Origin: Symploca sp. SIO2E9
Lineage (GTDB): Bacteria > Cyanobacteriota > Cyanobacteriia > Cyanobacteriales > Coleofasciculaceae
Assembly: GCA_010692645.1 (NCBI GenBank)
Contig: JAAHGS010000039.1
Location: 1 to 50,053 of the forward strand
Direction of reading: 5' to 3'
Length of the DNA: 50,053 nucleotides
A model generated the notes under the pieces. The model saw only the letters and a program-made list of their open reading frames with translations. It had not been told where the DNA came from and made no database searches. A program made the position numbers and the translations under genes. Shown in pieces: positions 28,867 through 37,193 of the stretch; position 1 is the first letter of the stretch; each line of letters begins with the position of its first letter.

Positions 28867-29065
28867 GGTTTGCTGAAAAAGTTTTTTTGGTGAGGAGTCT
28901 CTTCGCCAGGAGTCAGGAGTCAGGAGAGGAACTCAGAATAATCTAGACAATTTAAAAGTACATGGGTTTTGAAGCTAGAGAAACTTATTTCTTGCACTTT
29001 ATCAACTTGAAATCAAGGGTAAACCATTTATTTATAAAGGTTTTAGACTTATTCAGTAAGCCCTA
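28864..29065. mobile_element. 202-bp MITE-like element with imperfect terminal inverted repeats
   Basis: The left end TAGGGTTTGCTGAAAAAGT (28864-28882) and the right end, read on the other strand from 29065, TAGGGCTTACTGAATAAGT, agree at 16 of 19 positions, with TA at both outer edges as in IS630/Tc1-type insertion. No transposase is encoded. A single related end (TTAGGGCTTCCTGAATAAGT) lies near 40866-40885. The left TA-G forms the carbamoyltransferase stop codon. Inside is a CAGGAGT repeat. Confidence 0.6.
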
Positions 29066-29169
29066 AATACTGATGAGCTTCTGCGATGAGCTTCTGCTCA
29101 CAATGAACTGATGAAAATTATCATCCCTTCTGCCCTCGGAACCTCCTGCCTTATTTGAAAATGAGAAGC

Positions 29170-29578
29170 ATGGATATGAACGAAACAGAGGCTATTTTCC
29201 GGATCGTATTGCGCAATCTTACCTTATCTAATTGGTTAGATTTGTTACCAGAAGCTCAGCAACAGATGTTTGAAGAAGTTGCCAAGTTAATCAGCTGCGA
29301 TGCTCTACCGCTAGGCAAAAAGCAACAGCTGACAATGAGTTTAGATGCACTTTGCAGCTGTGTTAATCAGGTACATAGAAACAGAATTAGTCAACTCTTG
29401 GTACTTTCAGCAAGTTATAGCAATGCGTGCTCAGGTGTTGACAAATTCAAGGGGCGAAGAATTGCGAAAACTTTTATCTAACAAGCTTTTTCATCCCCTG
29501 TTCCCTGTTCTCTGCGTGCAGCGCTATAGTTTCTGGTACAATGCGATTGTTCTTGGTTGGGAACAATGTCAAAATTGA
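29170..29578 (+). pseudogene. Small protein gene of unknown function, probably frameshifted
   Basis: The first frame (MDMNETEAIFRIVLRNLTLS... to about LTMSLDALCS) reads like a real helical protein, then turns unconvincing after about 29355. The next frame over carries on with protein-like sequence (VLIRYIETELVNSWYFQQVI, then AMRAQVLTNSRGEELRKLL). A single-base shift near 29350-29365 would join them into one product of about 110 residues. I do not recognise the family. Confidence 0.4.
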
Positions 29579-29614
29579 ACTGTATCTGAGCTGTTTGTTT
29601 TCTAGCACTTACCT

Positions 29615-29864
29615 ATGTCTGCCCTTCAAGCTAAAGACCTGGAGAAACTACAGGCAGAATATCCCGACTATCGCAAAGATCAAGTCTTTCTTGTCGCTGG
29701 GGTCAAAAGTAGGAATCCTGCTTAATCCAGAACAACATACTATAGAGATTTATCGCCCTGAACAAGAAGTTGTGAGATTGGACGATGGTGATGTTTTAGA
29801 AGTCCCTGATTTACTTCCTGGTTGGAAGGTTGCAGTTACCGACTTGTGGCCGCCAGAGTTTTAG
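29615..29864 (+). pseudogene. Remnant of a Uma2/DUF820 gene with an internal deletion
   Basis: An N-terminal piece from ATG 29615 (MSALQAKDLEKLQAEYPDYR) resembles a Uma2 start and soon reaches a stop. In another frame the C-terminal piece (VGILLNPEQHTIEIYRPEQE, then DLLPGWKVAVTDLW) is a clear Uma2 end. The middle of the domain, over 100 residues with the catalytic acidic residues, is missing, so the gene cannot make an active Uma2 protein. Confidence 0.6.
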
Positions 29865-29911
29865 TGTCTCTGCCATGCTGCGCAGCTATCAGTGGAGAGC
29901 TTTCCTGACAT

Positions 29912-30532
29912 CTATTGGTGGGGAAATAAAACCTTTCTAAAAGTCATGGATATTCTTCTATTTCTCATGATATTTATACCATTGTATGTGTCTTTGTCAC
30001 TGGCATCAATTCCATGTAACCAATGATATCTAGCCGCTCCCTGTAAGACCAATAAACTACCAGGCCATAACATTAATTGCGCCTTTTCTTTAGTTTGATA
30101 TTGCGTAAAATTCATCACACATTGACTTAAAAAACTAAGTATAAAAATCGTGCTATCAAAGCAGGGTATACAGTCAATATGATTTTTACAACCTTGTCCT
30201 GGCTGATATTCATTGATAAGTAATTGATCAGGAAGTACTGCTATTGAAAAGTCATGAGAGAGTCGTTTGGCAAGGCTGTTTGCCCAATCTGGCAAAGCCC
30301 CCCAGTACTGTGAGGAGACAATTACACCATCTAGATGTTCATAGGTATATCCATATTGCTGAATCCTTCTTTGTAATTCTACTGACCATACTTGTTGCTC
30401 AATAGTATTTAGCAATTTCTCTTGTTCTTCAAGGTTAATATAATCTGGAATGTAGGTCATTCCAGTAATTTTTGATGCTTCAGATTCTATGAGATTATTG
30501 AGTTTTAAATCTTCTGCGTTTAGATGTAACAT
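29912..30532 (-). CDS. AlkB-like 2-oxoglutarate/Fe(II) oxygenase
   Basis: This 206-residue enzyme has the AlkB fold: an MTYIPDYI start, LLINEYQPGQGCKNHIDC with iron ligands His118 and Asp120, the third ligand His170 (ARYHWLHGI), and the 2-oxoglutarate-binding Arg region NRRISMTFRK. The family oxidises alkylated bases, proteins or small molecules; the natural substrate is not evident. It follows the TfuA-like gene by 31 bases on the same strand, so the two are probably co-transcribed, which points to a joint pathway rather than routine DNA repair. The end of the window region 29880-29911 holds no clear terminator. Confidence 0.85.
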   Translation of the reverse strand: MLHLNAEDLKLNNLIESEASKITGMTYIPDYINLEEQEKLLNTIEQQVWSVELQRRIQQYGYTYEHLDGVIVSSQYWGALPDWANSLAKRLSHDFSIAVLPDQLLINEYQPGQGCKNHIDCIPCFDSTIFILSFLSQCVMNFTQYQTKEKAQLMLWPGSLLVLQGAARYHWLHGIDASDKDTYNGINIMRNRRISMTFRKVLFPHQ

Positions 30533-30563
30533 TGTTGATTAGTAGAGGGTTATTTGAGATTGT

Positions 30564-31943
30564 TTAGTTTTCCAATGCTGAGTTATTTTCCTGGTTTTGA
30601 ATTACTTTTCTAGCTAGATGCGATCGCAATAGTTCTAATTTCAGTAATTCGGGACTTAAAAAACCAGCTTCTTTGAGCCAATCATCGCGGAGGCTAACCC
30701 GGCAGCCAGTAGATTGCTGATGCTCTATAGCTAATTGCAATATAGTCAGGTCATCATTGTTTTCTTCACTAAAATTGGGATAATTTTTTTGAATAATCTT
30801 TTCTCTGGAGGCGGCGGCATCAGCGCATTCTTGGTAGCGATTTTCCAGGCGCAATTCATCCAGCAAAATCTTTGTATTCTGTTCATAAGATTTCTTAGTC
30901 ATTAACCACTTTTGTAACTGGTGAGAGCGAGCTATCTCAGACATCAGTTGTTTAAACTCCTCTAGCGTTAGGTCATTTTGCACTAGCCAATCTGCAAAGG
31001 CTTCCTCTTCAGTCAGGTTATGCTGGTAACGAAAGTGTTGGCTTTGCTTATCAACTTCGACTTCAGTGGCTTTAACCCCCAAAAAATCAGCTAAAATCTG
31101 AACCAAGGCTCGATTACAAGCATGCAAATTAATTTGCTCAAAGTCAGGTAGATGTAAGGTTGCGTATCCGGCAATATCGCCTAGAGGTACATTTGTATTA
31201 TTCCGCTTTACTGTCCTGTCTCTGTGGTAGAGTGTGGCAAAAAACTGATTGCGTTTTAGATCAAAGTTTGGTGTTACTTTCGGCAGCGGTTTTGGTAAAT
31301 CTTTAATAGTTTCTAGTAGTAAAATTGCATCTTGGCGCTTGATATCTACATATTTTTCCTTGACAAAAGTTTCTATTGCTACTAAGTTATCTCCCAATAA
31401 TCCTGCTGCAGTAGCTTGTCGGAAGATAACAGAAAAAGTACGTTCAGGAAAGTAAATAGATTTAGCGATCGCAGTTAGTTGTTCACTTAAATTATTACTG
31501 ATCATGCCTTCAGCTTGAGCGCGACGAAAAGTCGCTCTGACATTGACCATCGGTTCTGATAGAGGGCGGTATTTTGTATCTTCTTGTCCATGAATCAGGG
31601 CAACTTCATCATCATCAATTAGTTCTCCACTGGCGTACATTCGGTAAATTTCGCCTACTCCCACCATGCCAAAATCACTAGTTTCAGCTGCCCGCAAAGC
31701 GCCCATACTGCTGGCTCCGTAGACAGCAATTTCCTGTTGCAGAGCATACAAAATTTCTTTGTGCCATACGGAGGGATAACTAAGAAAAACACCATCAATC
31801 AGACCAATAATATCGGGTTTGTAGGTAGTTACAGCACTAATTAAGTCTGATTGTTTTGCTGGAGGAAGATAGACAGCATCCAAAATTTCTCTGGCTTCTG
31901 TTATCGGGAGTGATGGACCTAAAAAGATGATAATTTTATTCAT
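30564..31943 (-). CDS. TfuA-like protein with a long C-terminal extension
   Basis: Residues 1 to about 190 form a TfuA-like core: KIIIFLGPSLP at the start, DIIGLIDGVFLSYPSVWHKE, then YGASSMGALRAAE (75-87) and DDDEVALIHG (110-119). TfuA proteins usually act with a YcaO enzyme to install thioamides, supplying the sulfur step. The remaining 270 residues are charged and helical; I do not recognise a domain there. The start codon overlaps the stop of a short upstream frame by 4 bases (ATGA), a sign of translational coupling to a gene that is now short or lost. No YcaO gene is in the window, so either it acts with one elsewhere or has another job. Confidence 0.85.
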   Translation of the reverse strand: MNKIIIFLGPSLPITEAREILDAVYLPPAKQSDLISAVTTYKPDIIGLIDGVFLSYPSVWHKEILYALQQEIAVYGASSMGALRAAETSDFGMVGVGEIYRMYASGELIDDDEVALIHGQEDTKYRPLSEPMVNVRATFRRAQAEGMISNNLSEQLTAIAKSIYFPERTFSVIFRQATAAGLLGDNLVAIETFVKEKYVDIKRQDAILLLETIKDLPKPLPKVTPNFDLKRNQFFATLYHRDRTVKRNNTNVPLGDIAGYATLHLPDFEQINLHACNRALVQILADFLGVKATEVEVDKQSQHFRYQHNLTEEEAFADWLVQNDLTLEEFKQLMSEIARSHQLQKWLMTKKSYEQNTKILLDELRLENRYQECADAAASREKIIQKNYPNFSEENNDDLTILQLAIEHQQSTGCRVSLRDDWLKEAGFLSPELLKLELLRSHLARKVIQNQENNSALEN

Positions 31944-32134
31944 AGATAAGAGTCAAAATTCTCCTCCTGCTGTTCGATGAATACTTCTCTAGGATTACCT
32001 CCAGTCTTACATTCAAGCACAGCTGAGTACTTAATTTGAGCCAAAGCGGCAGAAAATGTTGGGTTGTCATTGCTGTATTCCTTATTTAGCAAGGAATGCA
32101 GCCAATGGACAAGTCGTACTAAGCCAATACTCAA
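31940..32134 (-). CDS. Short frame coupled to the TfuA-like gene, possibly the 3' remnant of a larger gene
   Basis: The 64-residue frame starts at TTG 32134, with an in-frame stop eight codons upstream, and ends by ATGA overlap with the TfuA-like gene. The overlap suggests it is, or was, a real coding end. In known operons the gene before tfuA is often ycaO, but I see no YcaO motif here and cannot claim one. A short inverted repeat (CCAATAC/GTATTGG, 32124-32149) sits at its start. Confidence 0.35.
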   Translation of the reverse strand: MSIGLVRLVHWLHSLLNKEYSNDNPTFSAALAQIKYSAVLECKTGGNPREVFIEQQEENFDSYL

Positions 32135-33167
32135 TTGTACTAGTATTGGTACTCAATATGGTTTTTTGTATGAAAAAACACATAAAGCTGATTCAGCAGC
32201 GAGCGGAGTTGATGTGATTTTATAGCGCTTTTCAATTGAGTGAGGTACAGCTTGTTGAAGGAAGAGGGGGAGAAGGGGGGAGGGGGAGAGGGGGAGAGGG
32301 GGAGAAATTATTCTTGTGAACCGACTTTTATCCGAGAGCTTTGAGGCGTTGTACTTCATTCAAATGAAAACTGCTATCATTCCCCAGGTATCTACGACAA
32401 GCTCGGGCAAAACTGTACTGAGTGATATTTTCAACCCACCTTCCGCACTTCAATTTGTAGTACGAAGGAACACAGAGTAATCGACCTTCTGGCAGGTAGA
32501 GAGAGCTGTAACTTGTTAACTGGGCAAACTGAAAACCCATCCCAGAGTTCATCTGAGTGGGGTTTTTGTTTGTTTCCAAGATGGTAGATGGTTTCCAACT
32601 AATTCGATTTAACCCAATCGGTAGGGAATAGAATAGTTCAACAGTGCAGTTTTTTATTATGTTGATATAGAGTTGTTTTTAAGCTAAAAAAATACAATAA
32701 GAGTATATTTAATTTTAATTCATATATTTATAAAGTAGATTATTTGAGGAACAAAACCAAATCATCCTGGTCTATCGTATTGAATCTGAATATTGTCAAA
32801 GTAACCTATTTTAATTGACATACTCCCAATGAAAATACAGTTCATCAACTATATTCCCGACATCTGCCTAACAGATTATTCGTACTCTATAAATAGGAAT
32901 ATTTTTTTTTCTCCCTCCTAATAAGAATTGGAGGGGGAGATGGGGGAAATGAGGAAACTAGGGAAAAAAATCTTTTGGGATGTCTTGACGATAGTTCTTT
33001 GGTCTGAGAACTAAAAAAGTTGTACTTTATCCTGGTGAAAACTGCTATTGAAAGTTGTTTGGGGTTTAAATCTCCATTCGACTTGTTCCCTCTCTCTGCG
33101 TCTGGTGTGTCTTCACCTCCCTACTAATGCCGGATTCTTTAGTTAAGTAATTGCACACAAGGATTAG
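32135..33167. other. Gene-free stretch of about 1 kb with G-rich repeats
   Basis: It contains a GGGGGAGA repeat tract at about 32262-32307 and a shorter one at about 32930-32970. An 83-codon minus frame (32328-32579, TTG start) exists but has no recognisable features. The rest is AT-rich. The last part should contain the promoter of the cellulase gene at 33168, which I cannot place. Confidence 0.6.
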
Positions 33168-36100
33168 ATGATGAATACATCTGCTCTCGATATTAACTTC
33201 AAACTCAACAGTGACTGGGGAGATGGTTTTAGCGGCAAGATCTCCATTGCTAACAAGGGTAAGAAAGAACTCGACGATTGGATTCTCAAGTTTGAATTCC
33301 CCTACGAGATTACCCAAATTTGGAACGCTGAAATTGTCAGCCGTGTCGGAAATCAATACACCATACGTCACGCCTCTTGGAACAGCAATATTTCTCCAGG
33401 AACTAACGCTTCCTTTGGTTTTCTCGCCACCCCTGGCAACGTAACTACTAAACCAAGTAACTATGTTCTCAATGGAGAAGTTATTGGTACGTCTTCCTCA
33501 ACGCCGACGCCACAGCCAACACCACAACTCTCAGTGGGAGATGTTAGCGTCCTCGAAGGGGATAATAGTGTTGCCCAATTCAAGGTTCAACTCTCGGAAG
33601 CTAGTGACAAAACAGTTGAGGTCAAATATTCTACCCTTGGTGAGACGGCAGTCGCTGGCAAAGACTTCAGGGGAGTTTCTGGAGGACTTAAATTTGCCCC
33701 TGGTGAAACTGAGAAGATAGTTTCAGTTAAGCTCAAAGATGATCTGCAAATCGAAGCTGACGAAACCTTCGCTCTTAAGCTCTCCAAACCCAAAAATGCA
33801 GCCATCGCTGAGGCTGAGGGTGTTGCCACGATTATTGATGATGACCAATCCTCATCAACCAAACCATTGCCCCAAATCTCGATTGAGGATCTTAGCTTTC
33901 AAGAGGGAGACACTGGCAATAGCAATCAGCAAATCAGCGTCAAACTCTCACAAGCTAGCAATGAGAAAATCAGCCTCAAGTATACTACTGCCAATGGCAC
34001 TGCCAAGGCTGGTTCTGATTACATTGCTACTTCCGGGACTTTAAGCTTTGAGCCTGGGGAAACCACTGGTACTATTGAAGTGCCAGTATCTGGTGATAAC
34101 AAGGTGGAAGCTGATGAAACTTTTACACTCAAGCTCACCAACCCTAAAAATGTGACCATCGGGGATTCTCAAGTCAAAATTACCATCCTCAACGATGACA
34201 CTAACTCCCCACCACCAGTAGATAGCAATCCTGGTAACCAAGGTGATACAGGAAATAACCCCACCCAAATCGAGCCAGGTAAAACTTATTCTGGTGAAGG
34301 TACATTCTATGGCGCAACTGGAGCAGGACACTGTAGTTTTGATGCAACGCCCCACAATCGCATGGTTGCGGCGATGAATGCAGTGCAGTATAATAAATCC
34401 CAGGCTTGTGGCGCTTATGTTGAGGTCTCTGGACCCAAACAAGAAGCAGGAGCTGATCCAGTGGTGGTGAGAATCACCGATGAGTGTCCAGAGTGTGAGC
34501 CTGGAGATATTGATCTTAGTACAGAAGCCTTCAAGTTAATTGCTGATCCCGTTGCTGGCCGTGTACCCATCAGTTGGAACTTGGTGAATCCTAATCTTGC
34601 TGCTCCAATTACCTATCATTTCAAAGAGGGAAGTAATCCCTATTGGACAGCTGTTCAAATTCGCAATCATAACGCTCCGATCGCTAGTGTCGAATTCCAA
34701 AACAATAATGGACAATGGGAAGCTCTCGAACGCAAACCCTACAACTATTTTGTTGAACCAACTGGCGTGGGTTCTGGACCAATAACCCTTCGCGTCACCG
34801 ATATCAATGGAGAAAGAATTACTGACACCGGCATTATTCCTGTCGCCGGTAATGAGGTTCTCAGTAGTACTCAGTTTGCTCTAGATGGAGAAGTCGCTAC
34901 TACGCTTTCCTCGCCGCTAATACCACAAATCTCAGTGGGAAATGTTAGTGTCCTCGAAGGGGATCGTGGCAATAGTATTGCCCAATTCAAGGTTCAACTC
35001 TCGGAAGCTAGTGACAAAACAGTTAGGGTTAAATACGCCACCTTTGGCGAGACGGCAGTTGTTGGCAAGGACTTCAGGAGAGTCTCTGGACGACTGAAAT
35101 TTGCCCCTGGTCAAACCGAGAAGACAGTTTCAGTTAAACTTAAAGGCGATCGTCAAGTGGAAGCTGACGAAACCTTCACTCTTAAGCTCTCCAATGGCAA
35201 AAATGCGGCAATTTCTAAGGCTGAGGCTGTCGGCACGATTATTAATGATGACCAATCCTCAACCCCAAAACTGCCCCAAATCTCGATTGAGGATTTCAGC
35301 TTTCAAGAGGGAGACAATGGCAGCACTAATCAGCAAATAAGCGTCAAACTCTCAGAAGCTAGCAATAAAAAAATCAGTCTCAAGTATAAGACTGTCAATG
35401 GCACTGCTAAAGCTGGTTCCGATTACACTGCCACTTCCGGAACTTTGACCTTTGAGCCTGGGGAAACCACTGGCACCATTGAAATACCAGTATCTGGTGA
35501 CAAAAAGGTGGAAGCTGATGAAACTTTTACACTCAAGCTCACTAACCCTAAAAATGTGACCATCGGGGATTCTCAAGTCAAAATTACCATCCTCAACGAT
35601 GACAATGACTCCCCACCACCAGTAGATAAACCCTCTACCCCCCCAAAACTAGGAACTGGAGCCTTCAACTACGGTGAAGCCTTGCAGAAATCTTACCTAT
35701 TTTATGAGGCTCAACGTTCTGGTAAACTACCTGAAGATAATCGCATTTCATGGCGTGGTGATTCTGCCCTTGACGATGGCGCTGATGTTGGTCGTGACCT
35801 CTCTGGCGGTTACTATGATGCAGGGGATCATGTTAAATTTGGCTTACCGATGGCTGCCTCGATGACCATGCTCGGTTGGGGCGTAACTCAATACCGCAGC
35901 GCCTATAAACAAAGTGGTCAGCTTGATGAAGCCTTAGATGCGATTAAGTGGGGCACTGATTACATTCTCAAAGCCTACGATTCCAAAAATGACAACAATC
36001 CAGGAAATGATGTCTTTTGGGGACAGGTTGGCAGTGGCAATACTGATCACGCTTACTGGGGAGCTCCTGAAAATATGAATATGGAGCGGCCTTCCTTCAA

Positions 36101-37052
36101 AATTGACGCTCAAAACCCTGGTTCTGATTTAGCTGGTGAGGCTGCTGCCGCCCTTGCTGCTGCTTCCATTGCCTTCCGCCCCACTAACCAAGCCTACGCC
36201 GATAAACTTCTAGAGAATGCCGAGCGACTATATAATTTTGCCGATACCTATCGCGGCAAGTACTCCGACTCCATCACTGATGCTCGCAACTTCTACAATT
36301 CTTGGAGTGGCTATAATGATGAACTAGGCTGGGGTGCTAGCTGGTTGCATAAGGCAATTGAGGCAACTGGGAAAAAGGATACCTTATATCTCAATAAGGC
36401 GAAAAGTTTCTATCAGGGTATTAATCAAGGATGGACTCAAAATTGGGACGATAAATCCTATGGTACTGGTATTCTCCTCGCTCAAGAAACAGGTGAGACC
36501 AAGTATCGTAACGATGTTGAAAAATGGCTCAATCACTGGACAGATAAAAGTGGCGCTGGCATCACCTACACCAAAGGTGGGTTGGCTTGGCTCAACCAGT
36601 GGGGTTCCCTACGATACACTGCCAACACGGCTTTCCTGGCAGCAGTCTATAGCGACACAGTCAATGATTCCAATGGTCGTTACACTGAATTTGTTAGGGA
36701 GCAAATCGATTATATTTTGGGCGATAATCCTAACCAGTTCAGTTATCTAGTTGGTTTTGGCGATAGCTTCCCTATCAACCCTCACCACCGTGCTGCCTCT
36801 GGAACTAATGACGCTGGTGCCCCCCAACCCAATCGCCACACTCTTTATGGTGCTCTCGTGGGTGGTCCTTCCTCACCTAAGGATAATGCCTACCGAGATG
36901 AGCGCACCGACTTTATTGCTAATGAAGTAGCTCTCGACTACAATGCTGGCTTTACAGGTGCCTTGGCTGCTCTATACGATGACTTCGGCGGAAAGCCTCT
37001 CGGCGATGCAGAGCTTATTTCCCACATTAACCGCAACAACCAAACTTTTTGA
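33168..37052 (+). CDS. Multidomain cellulose-active protein: CBM2, two Calx-beta, expansin, two Calx-beta, GH9 endoglucanase
   Basis: Domains in order: a CBM2-like cellulose-binding module (about 5-110); Calx-beta repeats (about 120-227 and 235-345, with VLEGD/QEGD and EADETF motifs); a bacterial expansin-like module (about 371-570) with a double-psi barrel (GTFYGATGAGHCSFD, then RITDECPEC) and a CBM63-like half (YWTAVQIRNHNAPIASVEFQ); two more Calx-beta repeats (about 586-694, 702-813); and a GH9 catalytic domain (about 833-1280). GH9 residues are intact: Asp884 and Asp887 (YDAGDHVKF), His1206/His1207 with Arg1208 (PHHRAASG) and Glu1253 (NEVALDYNAG). It should loosen and cut beta-1,4-glucan. 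No signal peptide is visible: the CBM begins at the start, and stops close the frame upstream. Secretion by a route without a classical signal is an inference. Two 0.7-kb Calx-beta blocks are near-identical duplicates. Confidence 0.92.
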   Translation: MMNTSALDINFKLNSDWGDGFSGKISIANKGKKELDDWILKFEFPYEITQIWNAEIVSRVGNQYTIRHASWNSNISPGTNASFGFLATPGNVTTKPSNYVLNGEVIGTSSSTPTPQPTPQLSVGDVSVLEGDNSVAQFKVQLSEASDKTVEVKYSTLGETAVAGKDFRGVSGGLKFAPGETEKIVSVKLKDDLQIEADETFALKLSKPKNAAIAEAEGVATIIDDDQSSSTKPLPQISIEDLSFQEGDTGNSNQQISVKLSQASNEKISLKYTTANGTAKAGSDYIATSGTLSFEPGETTGTIEVPVSGDNKVEADETFTLKLTNPKNVTIGDSQVKITILNDDTNSPPPVDSNPGNQGDTGNNPTQIEPGKTYSGEGTFYGATGAGHCSFDATPHNRMVAAMNAVQYNKSQACGAYVEVSGPKQEAGADPVVVRITDECPECEPGDIDLSTEAFKLIADPVAGRVPISWNLVNPNLAAPITYHFKEGSNPYWTAVQIRNHNAPIASVEFQNNNGQWEALERKPYNYFVEPTGVGSGPITLRVTDINGERITDTGIIPVAGNEVLSSTQFALDGEVATTLSSPLIPQISVGNVSVLEGDRGNSIAQFKVQLSEASDKTVRVKYATFGETAVVGKDFRRVSGRLKFAPGQTEKTVSVKLKGDRQVEADETFTLKLSNGKNAAISKAEAVGTIINDDQSSTPKLPQISIEDFSFQEGDNGSTNQQISVKLSEASNKKISLKYKTVNGTAKAGSDYTATSGTLTFEPGETTGTIEIPVSGDKKVEADETFTLKLTNPKNVTIGDSQVKITILNDDNDSPPPVDKPSTPPKLGTGAFNYGEALQKSYLFYEAQRSGKLPEDNRISWRGDSALDDGADVGRDLSGGYYDAGDHVKFGLPMAASMTMLGWGVTQYRSAYKQSGQLDEALDAIKWGTDYILKAYDSKNDNNPGNDVFWGQVGSGNTDHAYWGAPENMNMERPSFKIDAQNPGSDLAGEAAAALAAASIAFRPTNQAYADKLLENAERLYNFADTYRGKYSDSITDARNFYNSWSGYNDELGWGASWLHKAIEATGKKDTLYLNKAKSFYQGINQGWTQNWDDKSYGTGILLAQETGETKYRNDVEKWLNHWTDKSGAGITYTKGGLAWLNQWGSLRYTANTAFLAAVYSDTVNDSNGRYTEFVREQIDYILGDNPNQFSYLVGFGDSFPINPHHRAASGTNDAGAPQPNRHTLYGALVGGPSSPKDNAYRDERTDFIANEVALDYNAGFTGALAALYDDFGGKPLGDAELISHINRNNQTF
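33525..34205 (+). repeat. Calx-beta pair, first copy of a 0.7-kb direct duplication
   Basis: This block and the one at 34924-35610 are closely similar at the DNA level, including long identical runs. Together they bracket the expansin module. The duplication is recent enough that synonymous sites have diverged little. Confidence 0.8.
34924..35610 (+). repeat. Calx-beta pair, second copy of the duplication
   Basis: Second copy of the 33525-34205 block, with the same order of two Calx-beta units and the same ending (GTCAAAATTACCATCCTCAA). It differs by small changes such as an extra two-codon insertion after GAAGGGGAT. Confidence 0.8.
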
Positions 37053-37056
37053 AATC

Positions 37057-37092
37057 TTCCCCATCTCTCTAGGTGGATGGGGAGATGGGGAA
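37057..37092 (+). terminator. Hairpin after the cellulase gene, formed partly by a G-rich repeat
   Basis: TTCCCCATCTC (37057-37067) and GAGATGGGGAA (37082-37092) make a perfect 11-bp stem with a 14-nt loop, starting 4 bases after the stop. The right arm is part of a GGGGAGA-type repeat, so a mobile repeat seems to have become, or supplied, the 3' end structure. Confidence 0.55.
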
Positions 37093-37193
37093 AACAAGCA
37101 AGAGAGTGTGGAAACAGAGGGGAGATTTTTGTATAAGTAATAAGTAATAAGTAAATCAATTATTACTTAAAACATTTAGATGATCGATATCAA

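Noticed and set aside
31940-32134. The short frame before the TfuA-like gene as the end of a YcaO protein
   Set aside because: Position fits, but no YcaO ATP-binding motif or recognisable C-terminal pattern is visible, so the claim has no sequence support.
32328-32579. 83-codon minus-strand frame as a gene
   Set aside because: TTG start, no ribosome-binding site, no recognisable features, and it lies in repeat-rich DNA.
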